Positions 49,470-62,850 of a stretch of 64,000 bases of DNA are shown here, piece after piece. Position 1 is the stretch's first letter, and every line of letters begins with the position of its first letter. The stretch is from Mansonella perstans (lineage: Eukaryota > Nematoda > Chromadorea > Rhabditida > Onchocercidae), in assembly GCA_037074765.1 (NCBI GenBank), contig JBAMDO010000076.1, forward strand, positions 124,001-188,000, read 5' to 3'. The translations under genes were made by a program, and so were the position numbers. The notes beneath the pieces are model-generated. The model was not told the DNA's origin. It saw only the letters and a list, made by a program, of their open reading frames with translations, and did no database searches.

Positions 49470-52400
49470 ATGCTGCTGACATCAACTTTCCATACAACTG
49501 CATATATCATCGCTTTCTTTGCTATGTTTATAGGTAGGTAAACAATAATTCCTATACATTATCATATTTAATGAAGAATTTCATACTTTAACCGAAAAAA
49601 AAATAATTTTTTTCCTTAGAGCCTAAATGTAGAAGTTAAACTGGTGATAGTACGATAAGCGAAAAAGGTCATATGTTGAGTGCACGAAAAGTTTGTCAAA
49701 GAAGTAATTTTAGCTCTTCATAGTTCACTAAAACTTATTGCTACTAATTGCATAAATGAATTAAATTGTAATTCGTCTTATCAATCTTATCAGTTAATCA
49801 TAACATGTGTCAAATATTGATGATACCAGGTGTTGCGAATATCTGGTTATCCATTTATTTTTTGGTAGCCATTCTCTTAAGAGCGATTTTGAAACTTCTA
49901 CTTGTGATATTGTAAGATCTTTGTTTCGATAAAAATTTATAGGAACAAATTAGCTTTAAATTATTATTGTTATATGTAATTCATCTTGTCAGTCTTACCA
50001 GTTAATCACTTGGTCTCTTTTCACATAGCATCATTCATGCTGAATCAAAAAGCAGTTTTACAAATGATATCATTGCTAGAGAATAGAAAATGAAATTGTA
50101 ACAATAAAAATTAAATGAAAAGCAGAATAGAATTTCAACAGAAACAAAAAAGAATAGAAAGGGTGACAAAAAGAACGCCAGTGAAATTTTTTGTTTATTC
50201 TCATTATTTTTTCATTGCAATGAATACATTTATCGTTTTGTTGAATTGACATTCTACTCATTAATTTCGATTACTAATTACCGTTTCCTTTTGAATTTTG
50301 ATAGAATCAATAAAGAAATTTCTGTCGAAATTAAATTCTTGGTCTTTTCAATTTGATGAAATTAATAAAGAAATTTCTATTGGAATCAAATTCTTGAAAT
50401 CTCGCATACAAACTTATTTTTTATAATTGATTTCACTTTAAAAGAACATCGCGAAGAGAAATTTCCTTCCAGTCATTTAAGAATGTTCTGACATAGAATC
50501 CTTTGAAGAAATCAACCTTTTCTACGAAAGTGTTACATCCCATAAATAACTTTAAATTCTTGCTTAAAAAATGACTTCTCCTCTAACCAACTTCCTTTTA
50601 TCAATTCTTTTATTTTTTATTTTTTTTTAAACTGAAGTGGAAATTTTGCCGTATTTAATTTTCCGAAGAATAATTCAGAAATTAAATTGCCTGACTTTAT
50701 GCTATGTACTGTATAAATTCTTTTCATCTTAGGAACTAATCATCGTTTACTTTAAAAATGCAAGGGACTAGGCTACACCCTTCAACTTTTTACGATAACA
50801 GCCAAATAACGAGTGAATAAAAAACACACGCACACATACGTGCACACAATTATGCATATGTGTACACACGTATACCTGAATAATTTAAAGAATAGAAAAA
50901 AACCAAAGGAATTTTACAAAAATATCTATGAAGAAATGAAAAGAAAAAAATAAAAAGACAAGTGAAAAGTAAAGGCATAAAAGGAATATAAAATGATTGA
51001 AGTAGAAGGGAATGCATTAATACGAAATGAATTAATTAAATAATAAATATAATGGTTTTCTAAGGCCACAAGCAATCAAATTCTGTTTCTAAAGCATTAA
51101 ACAGTAAGAAATTTTAAGAAATTGAAATTTTTGTATTTTCCAGAGAAAAATGTTAATTTGCTATATACGAATAATCCTTTATTTTTACCTTTGTATTCAA
51201 AAGAATGAAGGAATTAATTGGACTGAATGAATGAGCAGTAAACGAGCAAAATAAATGACAAGAGACTGAAGGGAAAAGAAGAGGAAAGAGAACATTGGCT
51301 TAAAAATTATAGTTTTAAGGACACTATGGATATTTACTCATTTTAATTATGCATCTAATTATTCACAAATATAAATACCAACAATGAATTGTTTGTGATT
51401 AAATAAAAACAAGAAAGAAAGTAATGATGACATTAAATGCTAAATAGAATGAATAAATAGTCATTTCAATATTTGATCAAATGAAGCCAACGTTTAATTT
51501 TAAACAATGAAGATTGAGGTAACAAAAAAATTGGGAGGTGACGGATTTAATTTTGTAGCCTAAGTGAACTGTTAAATATGAAAATGTATGTTTTTACATT
51601 CAATAATATTTAAAAAAAAAGAGTGAAATTCATTTTTACTTTTTATTGTTTTCAAAATTTTATTTCAGAAAAGTAACAAATGGAAATTTATTTGATAGAA
51701 AAGGAAAATATTTTTTTTTTTTTAAATGATGAAGAAGAAGAGAGAAAAACTGAAGACAATGTATATTTGTTAGAGTTTTAACTTTAAATTCAAAAACAGA
51801 AGCTTTTTTCAAAAAAAATTGTAATAATTTAATAAAATATTTATATTTTAGTTAGTTTTCAAAATTCATGTTGGTAATTTTGAGGCACTGATTCCATTGC
51901 TTAGACCCCATGGAATGGCATTGATGTTGAGAGAGAGAGAGAGAGATAAGGCATTCTATGCGAAGTTCATTGAGCTCTACTAAATCTGATAATGAAATGC
52001 TAACTGGTGAAGCAGATTATTAATTGTCAGTGATTCAATTCCTATCAATCATTTTTTCCTAAACACATTCATATGTTGCAACATTTTCCCTGAACTAATA
52101 AAGTGAAATAGAAATTTGATTGATTTTAACAAACACTTGTGGAATTAAGAAAAGGAAAGAGACATAGCGAACTAATTGCCTGATTGCATTCATTCTAGAC
52201 AATTGCATTTTTTTCAAATCTTTCTTTCTTCTTTTATTCTCACATTTTTTTTTTTCACCTCGTAAAAGAGTTATGTTAAAAATTTTTCTCCTTATATATG
52301 CATTTATCAATTATAATGAATATGTTTTAAAGTACTGCAATAATCACTGCGCAATATGTACTTCTTTACAACAATGACTTTCGTTCACAGAATTTTTTTG

Positions 52401-55400
52401 TCGGAAAATATTTCAGAAATTTTTATGTCGTTCGCAGAGTCCGGAAAATATTCCAGAAATTTTTATGTTGTTCATAAAATTCGGAAAATATCCCAGAAAT
52501 TTTTATGTCGTTCACAGAATTCGGAAAATATTCCAGAAATTGTTGTTATGCACAGTTTTTTTCTTTATTCTTGCATGTAGAATTTCTATCTATTTATTAC
52601 TTTTCCGGAGAAACTTATTTCAAAATTTTTTCACAGCAAATTCTCTGAAAAAAGCAAGAAAAAAAATGCGAATTTTTTTCTCTGATCGAAATGAATTTTC
52701 AAAAAAAAAAAAATTGCGAAAAAATTAAAGGTAAAGATGGTGACAAAAATAATGAGTAAAATTATTGATTAGAAGAAGTAATGTTTTAAGAGAGTAGGAT
52801 AATCTAATATAGTAATCGAAAATTACTTACGGATAATGAAAAGTGAAAAATAATTGAAGATATTTTCCACTACAATAAAAAATTATGATTAGTGATAGTG
52901 TACAGAAAACAGTGGTATTATGATGAAAACTGAAAAATTTGAACAATGATATGAAATGAAAAATTTGAACAAAGATATATGGCAATAATGTGATAGTGAT
53001 ATGGATAAGCATGGATTTTTTTTACATCTTAATTCATTAGCTTATACTTGTTGATAGAATCAGAAAAACGCACCTGGCAAAATGAAAAAGTAATAAAATG
53101 AACCGAGCAAAACTAAAAATGATTGTTGCTTTCTTCAGTCTAGTTTCTCATTGCTTCATGATTTTCAAAAAGCTTGAAAAATTAAAAGACGAGGCGTTGA
53201 AAAGACTGCTTGCTTTGCTAAACAATTAAATCTTGCTTGATTTTTAAATCTTCTTAAATTATTTTTTTAATTCATATCGCTTATTTCGTTTTCTATAAAA
53301 AAGTAGTGATTCTTGTAATTACAGCATATGCATCGACAATGAATTCAACAGTAGAAATGATTAATGATACTAATGTAAGTTTTTAATTTGCTCTTGAATT
53401 TTCGAGAAGTCTTAAGTTTCTTTCTTTGATTTTTTTCCCAGAAACGCTTGAAATCTTCTGACAATATTCATATCATTGCCCTGCTGCATCTTTTTCCTTA
53501 CTTTTAAATGCCGCAATTGCTACTTTAGCTAATTTAATAATTCTAATGAATAGAACCAAATTTTCAAATGCATTAACAATTTATCGAAATTATCACCTTA
53601 TCAGTTTGCGTCATCATTATATCTGTATTGTTGTTTTCTCGCAAGTTACAGTTTTTTTGAAGCACACCTAATGCAAGCACACAAAAGTATAAAATAAGCT
53701 GTAAAAAAATTCCACTTACCTTTTCAGCATTTTTGTTCCTAACTCATTTTTTTCGTTGCAAAAATTTAATCTGATTGAAATAAGTAAAAATTCTTTCAAA
53801 TTTCTAGGCTACGAGTATTTGTTTCACCAACTGAAGTTAATTTTGTTGTTTATTATGATTTTCAATTTCCAGTTAGCCTTTCTTTTTTAATTTAAACTTT
53901 CTGTTTCTGCAATAGGAAAAAATTGATTGGTCAAAATTTTTTATCATTACAACTCAAATTAAGATCAGCTTTTAAATTTCTGATGATAAGGTAGAGCATA
54001 GCAACCATATGTTATTAATTATTGAGTTATTAATATGAAATTAGTCTTTCAAATGTTAAAGAAAAAATCTTATTATGCACTATATATTCTTTTAATTTTG
54101 TAAATAAGTAATATTTTCCAATTAGTATTTTTTTCACTTCATACTTAAACTTCCTGATCTACGTTACGTTTAATTGGATATAAACCATTTGCACTTCTTT
54201 GTATATCGTTGTATATAAATTTTATACTATTAATCAATTCCGAATTGGTTTTTTTGGGAAACATTCAAGACGAAAAGCGTACGGCAATCGTTCACTTAAA
54301 TACTTAACAATTATTTCAATTGCATGCTAAAGTTATATGTAATTTTTTAACAAATTTGAAGAAAGTAATTTTAGTTGAATGTGCAATAAATTAATAAGAG
54401 CTAAAATTTTTTTTTGCGTTTTTTTCTTCAAAAATCATTTATATTTTTAAAAAGTCCTTTTTCCGCCTTGTCCTAGGCAACACATCCTTCACTTGATGTG
54501 TCACTATGAATTTTGTTAAAAAGAAAATGAAAAAGCTTATTCAACTGCAGATGAAAGAGATAATGTCGCGTATGTGGCTCAGATGTCTCAAATTTTTAAC
54601 CTGAAATATATACAAATATGAAAATATATTATTTTTGAAATAATAAGTGACAGTTGGTTCTATCTTCTTTCTGCTTTTTCGGATTAGTTTATTTTTATTA
54701 TATTTGTGATTTTATTTTTATTATATTTCTTCAAAAATTTGATTTTTATTATATTTGTGAATGAGATTTAAATTGGAAAAATTGCAATGATAATCGTATG
54801 TGTTTCGCATTGCGCTTCTAGTTTTGTTTTTAATTTAAAAAATTTGCTTCAAAAAAGTGTCACAAATTTTTTAATAAAATAACTTAAATCGTTTAATCTT
54901 TGATCACTGGAAAAAAAATGGAAATTGCTAAAATGTAAAAAGCCTCATGATATCTTTCAAATTTCGACATATAACTATTATAGAATTCCTGACTTAAAGA
55001 AGTTTTATCCTTTCCATCATTCTTAATTTTTTCCAAACCTTCGGGAATAATTCATTTGAATCAAATAAGCATATGTTATCGAAAATTCAAATAATGAAAG
55101 GTAAAAGCGAAAGATTTTTTTTCTAAATATTACAGGAAAATGATGACAAAAATGAGACACAAATTCTTTTGATGGAAATACATTCTCCAAAGACAAATTC
55201 CAAATCAATTAAACAAGTTAATAAAAAATTCAGTAAGTCACTTTTGATATTAAAATTTAATTTCAAATAACGAATGAGATCAAGAAATTATTTTTTGAAC
55301 CATTTTTTTTCTTCATTTTTTATTTGCTCCTTTCATTAAGCTCATTATTCGAAATTTTTCTCATGTGATTTTTCTGTATACATCATAATTGTTTCAAATT

Positions 55401-58400
55401 AATTGATAATTTTTAACGTATTCATTTTGGTGTTATTGAACTGGCAGAAATGGATGTCATTTAAAAGTAATTAGTGTCATAATTATTGCTACGTAATTAC
55501 GAATCATTAAGCAATTATTGTAGATCACAATTTAATTGACAGTAGTGAATATTATTTAAAAGTAATCAGCATCATCAACTACGTAATTACGAATCACTAA
55601 GCAATTATGCTAAATCGCAATTACTATACTAAAATGTATAAAGGAATACTAAATCACAATTACTATACTAAAATGTATAAAGGAGTACTAAACACATTAA
55701 TAAGAAGCATAAACAGTATCTTAAGCTTCATCTATATGATTCAAGTTTGAAAAGTTTGGAAAATAATTAAAAAGTTAATTTGAAAAGTTCGAAAGAATTT
55801 TCAAATTAAATATTGATATACTTATTTCAAGTTTTATAATAAAAACCTGTTATAAGCAAAATTTTATGAAATTAAAATTTAAAAAGTATGAAATTCCATA
55901 ATGGTTTTTTAAAATCATCTGTCTTATAACATTAATGTATGCTAATATTTAAAGTAAAATTAAGAAAATGTTGTTTTTAATATTAAAAGGAAAGAGAGAG
56001 AGAGAGACAGAGGGCAGAGACAAATGGATAAAGTTAGGAGTTGATATAATTTTAATAAATGATTAACTGATGCATGATGACAACGATAATGTAAAATGGG
56101 AAAAATGAAAAATTGAACAAAGAAAGCTGAAATTTCGCTAGCAATGTGATATATCTATTTCTGATAATTTGATAAATATGATAGTGATAATTATATCGGT
56201 GATAAATAATAAGAGGAATGGAAAAAAGTAACAGCAAGGCAACAGTGATAAAAAAGAGATAATTAAGAAGATAAGAATTTGTAGTAGTAGAAATAGAAAA
56301 GAAATTTTTGTTATTGCTGCAGTTTTTATCGTGATAATAATCGTGATAAAACAGCGATAGAAAAGTAATGGTAGAGATTAAGAAAAAGTAATAAGCTAAG
56401 AATTTTTTAAGAATAATTGTAGGAAAAAATATGTTTTATCATTCGTTTTACCATTTTAATTTATTTTCTTATTTGGAAATTTCTTAATTTAATAATGAAT
56501 TTAATATGCACCACAATGGAAAAAATGTTTCCTTCAGTCACAATCGAAAAACTTTAAAATTTCAATTTATCATAAAAATGATAAAACTTTTTTCAAATGC
56601 ACTAAAACATTTAAAAGAGAAGTGTGCTTTAAAAACAGATGTTAGTTTTATATCACTTTAAAATTTATCAGAGCTTAAATGTTTAAATTCTAATATTTTT
56701 TGCAGTTCAGAAATGCAGTGCATCATCAACTGCATGCCATTGCGTACTGCAAACAGCATGTAGCATTTTTCATCGTTTTCATTTTGTTATGAATTGTGGA
56801 GAATTTCCATAAATTAATTTTATATTTCAAATTCACAATATTTGATACCGTCAAGGAATTAAAAAAAACGCTGAAATGGACAAGAGCGAAAGAGAAACAT
56901 AAAATTTGAAATAAGCAAATTGAAAAGAGAGTGGAATAATTTTACGGAACTTTTAAAAAATTCAATTTATTGATAAAAACAATGAAACTTTATTCGTCAA
57001 AGCGAAGCACAATTAAGAAGCAAAATTGGACAGCAAAAAGCAGATTAAGGAAAGCATTGAGTGAAATGGGAAAAAGATGTAAACAGCGAAATAATTAAAT
57101 AATGTGATTTAAAAATTTGCCCACTTTTTCAAGTCCATTTTCATTCCATTTCGTATATTCAAAACAAAGAAATTTCACTTTCTGGAACAAAAAATATTTC
57201 AGAAACAAAATTTAAAAAAAAAAACCAAAATTATAGTAAAAAAAATTTTTTGCTGTAATTTTAATTGATTATAAAAAACAAAATTTTTTTTTCTTAAATA
57301 TTTTTTAGAAGTAATTTAGCAAGCAGTAAAGTATAAAAGCAAAAAATATATAAGAATAAGTAAATGTCATTGTATGGGACTGCTTTAGTATTAATTTTAA
57401 ATCACTGTATGAAATGAATTAGTCTAACCATTAAAACGATACTTTTTTGAAATTTAGAAATGCATGATTATGTGCATGCACGCACGCATTCATGCATGCA
57501 TGCATGTGTTCCACTTTAATTTGACAAATATGCAATCAAATTTACATCATTTGACAAAAAAACTTGACATAATTTTGGTTTGTTTTTTAAATAATTTATA
57601 ATTTTATATTTTCTATGTCACAATAATTGCTATTCGAATCACAAAATGTCAGCAAAAACTGTTGCAAGGATTTTTTCTTGAAATTTGAAATAATCTGGAA
57701 AGAAGGAATTTAAAATCCTCGAACTGACAATGTCACTCTTTTGCAACAAAAAGAAAACTTTAAAAAAAAGTTGAGGAAAGTTGAAACCAAAAAAAAACAT
57801 CACGACATCACGAATATTTTTGTCCAAAATATAAGAGAAAGAAAGGAGTTCGTGCTTAGGCTTATATTAATTTAGTGAATTTAAAAAAAACAAAGTTCTC
57901 AGAAAATCTCTTCGAAAAGATTGGGCAAATTAAATTATTTGTTTGACAAATTTCCTATCCTTCAGTAGTTATTTATGCAAATGACCTGAAAATAGAAAAG
58001 AAAAAAGGCTATCGTTTATTTATACAGATTTATTTAAATTTTTTTTAAACAAAATTTAGATGGCATAAATAAGATTTAAAACTTTCAATTTCAAGACGTT
58101 TTACTGTAAAATTCAAAAAAATGAATTTCATTTTAAATGGAAAATTCAAGAAAATTGAGAAAATTTAGCGTTATTCTTATGTTAATCTGGACAAGATTTT
58201 TTAGGCAAACATAACAAAGTAAATTTCAAACAAAATGAAATTCGAAAATAAAAAAAAATTTCAATCAAATTTGACGGAATTTCTACACTACAATTGATTT
58301 CATTACAATACGAATGGTGCAATGATACAGTTAACATCATTTTCCATTCTAGGCATTGTCAGGCATAACTGAAAGATCCATTTAAATTCACTTTTGCAAA

Positions 58401-61400
58401 TTTGTTTTGGTAAGAAAAATGCGAAGATAAGGAACAAGAAAGGGAATATTAATAAACAGTTGCAAATGATGATAAAATAACAAATTAAATTTGCATAGTT
58501 AATTAGTAATTTTAATTGCATAAACAAGCTTACTCATCAAAAAACTTTTTCCCTGCAAGGCTTGAGCAATAAAATGCAGCTCAAACAATCAATTTCGAGG
58601 GAAATGAATATTTAAAAAGGTTTAGTTCTTTGCCGAGAAAGCAAGATAGTGAAATTCATTTTGAAATCTTACTTTTTTTTTAATGGAATCAGAAAAAAAT
58701 GATATGAATATGCCACTTTCGATTTTCAAGAGATCATTCTATTTCCGCAAAAATTATATTACAGAAATAAAACGACGGATATGGACAATTTTATCAACTT
58801 CTTAAACTTTTTATGAGTAAAGAATGAAAAAACGAATTTAGAATTTTATTTTTTTCATTTTCTCAGCGTTCAATGCTATCAACTAAAAGCATTCAACATT
58901 GCAAAATTAGATTTTAAAATTCAAAAATATCAAACTATTGATGCGAAAGAGAAAATAAATGCAGCAACGGCAAACTCTTATTTCAATTGTGCTTGTTCAA
59001 AAGTTCGAAAAAAAAGCATTTTATTTTGACGAAAATGAAAATAAATTGTTTCAACCTATTTTCAGTATTTCAAGAAATTCGAAAAGTTAATTGTTTTTTA
59101 AATTAACTGATAAAATGTTAAAAGATGAAATAGAAAATAAGAACTGTTAAATCATTGATAATAATGGTAAAACTTTGGCAATGATTTCTTTTGAATATAA
59201 CTTCCATTAAAAAGCAACAGAATTCGTAATTGAAATAAGCTTGAAATTCAAAAATTCAACTAAAAATTTCAACGTATTAAAAAAAAAAGCTTAACCAAAT
59301 CATAATTAGTTAATAATTGTAACAATTTTTCAAGATCATTTCAGTACAGTCATTAATGGTACTGATTACAATTGCAGTATGTGACTCGTGCAAATGGTTA
59401 TGTTAGTCAATAATAGATGGCATTTGTTTGAAATGATAGAAAAGCCTTTTATTAATTTTTTCCTCTGCTTTAAAAAAAATTAGATCCAAACTAATGAGTC
59501 ACAAACAAAGTAAAAGAAAACACAATTGTTAGACAAATAAGATTTTAATTCGGAAGCTTTGGAATTTAGAAATTTTCTTCTCAAACTTTGTCTTTTTTCC
59601 TTTCAGATCATATATTAGATATTGCTTCTGGAATCAAAAAAAAATCCTTAGTATTCAAGCTTGTAGCCAACTAATTTTTTCAGGCCTTTTTTTAAAAAAA
59701 AAGAACAACCATAACTCTGAATTCAAATTTCCAATCGACGTAAGACTGGTTATAATATAATTTTATTCCAATTTAAAAAAGTTTTTTCAATTAGCACAAG
59801 TTTTTTAGTCAACATCTTTGATTAGCATGTATTTTCAATAGCACAATATGTTTGTTCAATTATCACATTTATGCTTTTGATAATTTATATCGATAATTTT
59901 ATATCTGAACTGGGTAAATATATGGGAGAGAATGGCAAATATTCTGCTTCTTTAAATCTCACTACTTTCTTTATAAGTTCCTCAATCTGCGATTTTTAAA
60001 TTAACGGCAATTATTTGATCATAATATTTGATTATTTATTTGATTACGATTATTTATTTAATTATGATTATAAAGTTTATAATTTGCTAACAATTAGCCC
60101 ATCCATGATTTTTTTTTTGAAGAAAATTATCATTGCGCAAATTTTTTTGTTATCAGTTTGACTTTCTCATACTTATCAATTTTTTGCTAATTTTGCATTA
60201 GGTTCTCTTTCTTTTGTTTTTTGCATATTATTATTCATATAATTTTGTAAAGACCAAAGATTATTATTTTGATTGTTTAATAAATTTTCTATCGTATCGT
60301 ATGTATTTTTCTTTATTAAGCTTCTGTTTTTTTGCACTATCAATATTTTCAATTTTAAAATTTATTAACGAATGATTTAATTAAGAATAGGAATTATTAG
60401 TCGGTAATCTTCTGCATATTTTAATTAGTAATTGCTAAATTTATTTTCATTCAATGAAAATTTCTAGATTATTAAATTTTAGCATTAGATTTGAACAAAG
60501 TGGAAAGTGGAATTTTTAATTACAGACTTCGAAAAATTGTCAAATTTTTGGCAAGAATGGAGTAAATGGACGAAATGTAAGAATGGTGAACGCACACGAT
60601 TTCGTTCATGTGTCGTATCACCAATCGATGACATTAGTGATCCGGTCAGCAGTGATAACATTTCAAGTGAGAATGTGACAATTGATAAACCACAACAATC
60701 ATCGTCGAGCATTTGTGATAAAACAAAGAACGAAACTGAACGACAATTTTGTTTTGCAACAAATAAGAATGGAAATAGTAAAGAACAAAAATTGCCTGAT
60801 CCAAATCCATTTATGATTGAAGAAGAAATCAACGCGGCATATTTGAAACGACCAACTATTAATCGTGATCCAATTAAGGTGATCAGAATTTGACGGAAAT
60901 GATTCAGAATTTTTTTTAGTTTTAAAATTCGATTTCTTAAGATAAAAATGTAAAACAAATGTGAAAGTGAAAAGTTTTCAGATTAATTTTTGTTTTACTT
61001 AATTACATTTTTACAATATTTTTGCCAATCACTTTTATCCTTTTATTTGCTGCTTTATTTTGTGAAATTTATCATTTCGATTTATCGTTTTGGCATATTA
61101 AATATCTAAAATATAGTAACTAAACTTGGCACATCCAGCAAATTATTTAATTAGCTGAGTAAAAAGAGAAAAGATTTTGTTTTTGATGGTTGTTGCTTTT
61201 AACACAGTAATTAGAAAAACTAGTTGCTATTGAGTATTTTGTAATTTTACATTGTAACCATTGCATATTGCAAAAATTGTTTGAAAAGGATATCCAGTAC
61301 ATCATATATTCAGATATTTCAGTATACATTTTCAGTGATGATATTCAGTAATGTTTTAATCAATGAATCATGTATTAGTATTGATATAAAATAAATTTTG

Positions 61401-61454
61401 AATTAATGATTTATTGTTGTTTTACAGTCGTATAAATCATCAATAAGTCTTTAA
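49470..61454 (+). CDS. Small secreted protein with an atypical thrombospondin type 1-like domain
   Basis: Five exons (49470-49533, 53325-53374, 55136-55232, 60526-60878, 61428-61454) join with phases 1, 0, 1 and 0, close in frame and give 196 residues. Residues 1 to about 25 form a signal peptide (hydrophobic AYIIAFFAMFIAYA). A short polar linker follows with potential N-glycosylation sites (NST, NDT, NET). At 78-99 comes FWQEWSKWTKC and GERTRFRSC, matching the WxxWxxW and RxRxC elements of thrombospondin type 1 repeats. There are only four cysteines in the domain region (88, 99, 134, 146) instead of the usual six, and a Ser-rich insert lies between 100 and 133. AATAAA is at 61468-61473. Splice signals are good (GTAGGT, GTAAGT and TTACAG types). 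It is presumably extracellular. The function is unknown. Confidence 0.65.
50285..50398. repeat. Tandem duplication, about 55-base unit, in intron 1
   Basis: The sequence AATAAAGAAATTTCT followed by GAAATTAAATTCTTG-like sequence occurs twice in a row with a few differences. Confidence 0.7.
52384..52555. repeat. 40-base tandem minisatellite, about four units
   Basis: Unit starts at 52431, 52471 and 52511 are exactly 40 bases apart, with a diverged unit before them and a partial one after. Each contains CGGAAAATATTCCAGAAATT and TTTATGTCGTTC. It lies in intron 1 of the secreted-protein gene. The unit length is not a multiple of three, so successive units are read in different frames. Confidence 0.9.
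55455..55695. repeat. Nested direct repeats in intron 3
   Basis: A block with CTACGTAATTACGAATCA and TAAGCAATTAT is present twice about 95 bases apart. It is followed by two copies of an adjoining 40-base block containing CACAATTACTATACTAAAAT and GTATAAAGGA. Confidence 0.8.
57468..57512. repeat. GCAT/GCAC microsatellite
   Basis: A short run of GCATGCAC, GCACGCAT and GCATGCATGCAT units in intron 3 of the secreted-protein gene. Confidence 0.8.
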
Positions 61455-62850
61455 TTTAGACAAAGAAAATAAAAAAAACATTTGTTCAAAAAAAAAAAAT
61501 AAAATTCAGTGAAAAGTGACATTTATTTGCTGCCATTGACGTGAAAAGTTCACGTTAAAGTTGACATTTGAAATTGATGTTTCGTTCTTTTAATACCAAA
61601 CGGTTGTTAAAACAATTGCCTTTTTTAACTAAATAATTCAATTCAGTTTGTATTGTTGAATTTTTTTTTTCAATTGAAAAATAATTAAATTTTTTTTTTT
61701 ACAAATTTGTGGGATTTAAAAGAAATGTAAAAATTGTGAAATGTTTCGATACAAATTCTTTCAGCCATCAACAACTTTTAAATTTCTCTCTATTCATCAA
61801 TTTCATACAATGCGAACGTTTGTATGAAATTTATCGGAATAAGAAAGAGATGGAAAGGAAAGCAAAAAAGAGAGAGAGAGAGATGCAGACAGAGAGGGAG
61901 GAAAAGGAGGATAGAGAAAGAGAAGAGGAAAATGAAAAAAAATGAAATAATGAAAATCTTTAATAACTATTTTTTTCAAATTATTAGTCAATTAAGTTTA
62001 TTGATAAATTTTGAAAAATTGTCATTGAAAATAACAATAGCTATGTATAAAGAAAAAAAATACAGAAAAGATAAGAAATAAAAGAATGAAAAGAATGAGG
62101 AATAAAAATGAAAAATGAATATTTGAAATGATAAAAAGAAAAAGTTAAAAGGAGAAAGAGAGAGAGCAAAAATGCGGAGTTAAGAGGAAGGCGGGGAATG
62201 ATTGTGATAAAGATAGAACAGAATGAGCTCAATTACAATCCATTTTAGATGATTTTAATTCCCCCGAAAAATGTTAATCTTTCTACTTCGTATTAGTATC
62301 ACAATTATTTTACTTTCAATCTTTTTTTCATCCTCATTTTTCATCTTCTCTCCTCTCTTACATCATCTATTTCTCGTTGTTTGCAATGATATTTCGCAAA
62401 TACAACAATTTTATGATAGGCTTTCTTTTGTCCCAATGATTTGTTGAACTGTGACCCAATTGTATTTTCAAAATTCTTGAAAATTTTAATCCATCTATCT
62501 GAACCCCAGAAGCAAACCATTTTAACGATCGTTTCATTCATCCATATTTGTTTAACATCAAAAATTTCACATCATGATCATCATCATTACTCTCATTATC
62601 ATCATTATCATCAATAATATTATTATAATCAAAATTAATCTTTATAATCTTATCTTTATTTCAAACATGCTACGTCATCACTTTTTTGTTTCAGTATTTG
62701 TCGAATTTCGATAAGATTAAAATGGCTACTTCGTTTTTTTTTTTTTTATTTTTTTCATCTTTTAAATTGTAATCAGGCATTTTCTTCATCCTGAACAATT
62801 GAGAAAGTATTCTGAACTTCGAACTTTACCGCTCTGGTGAATTACATCGA
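61455..62850. other. Spacer with purine-rich tract
   Basis: Holds the polyadenylation signal of the preceding gene and a GA-rich tract at about 61843-61945 (AGAGAGAGAGAG core). Open frames over the purine tract are composition artefacts. No gene is seen. Confidence 0.5.

Larger units (their letters stand above)
55233..60525. other. Long intron 3 of the secreted-protein gene
   Basis: Almost 5.3 kb with low sequence complexity, an AG run near 55993-56008 and scattered A/T runs. No nested gene on either strand is supported. Confidence 0.45.
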
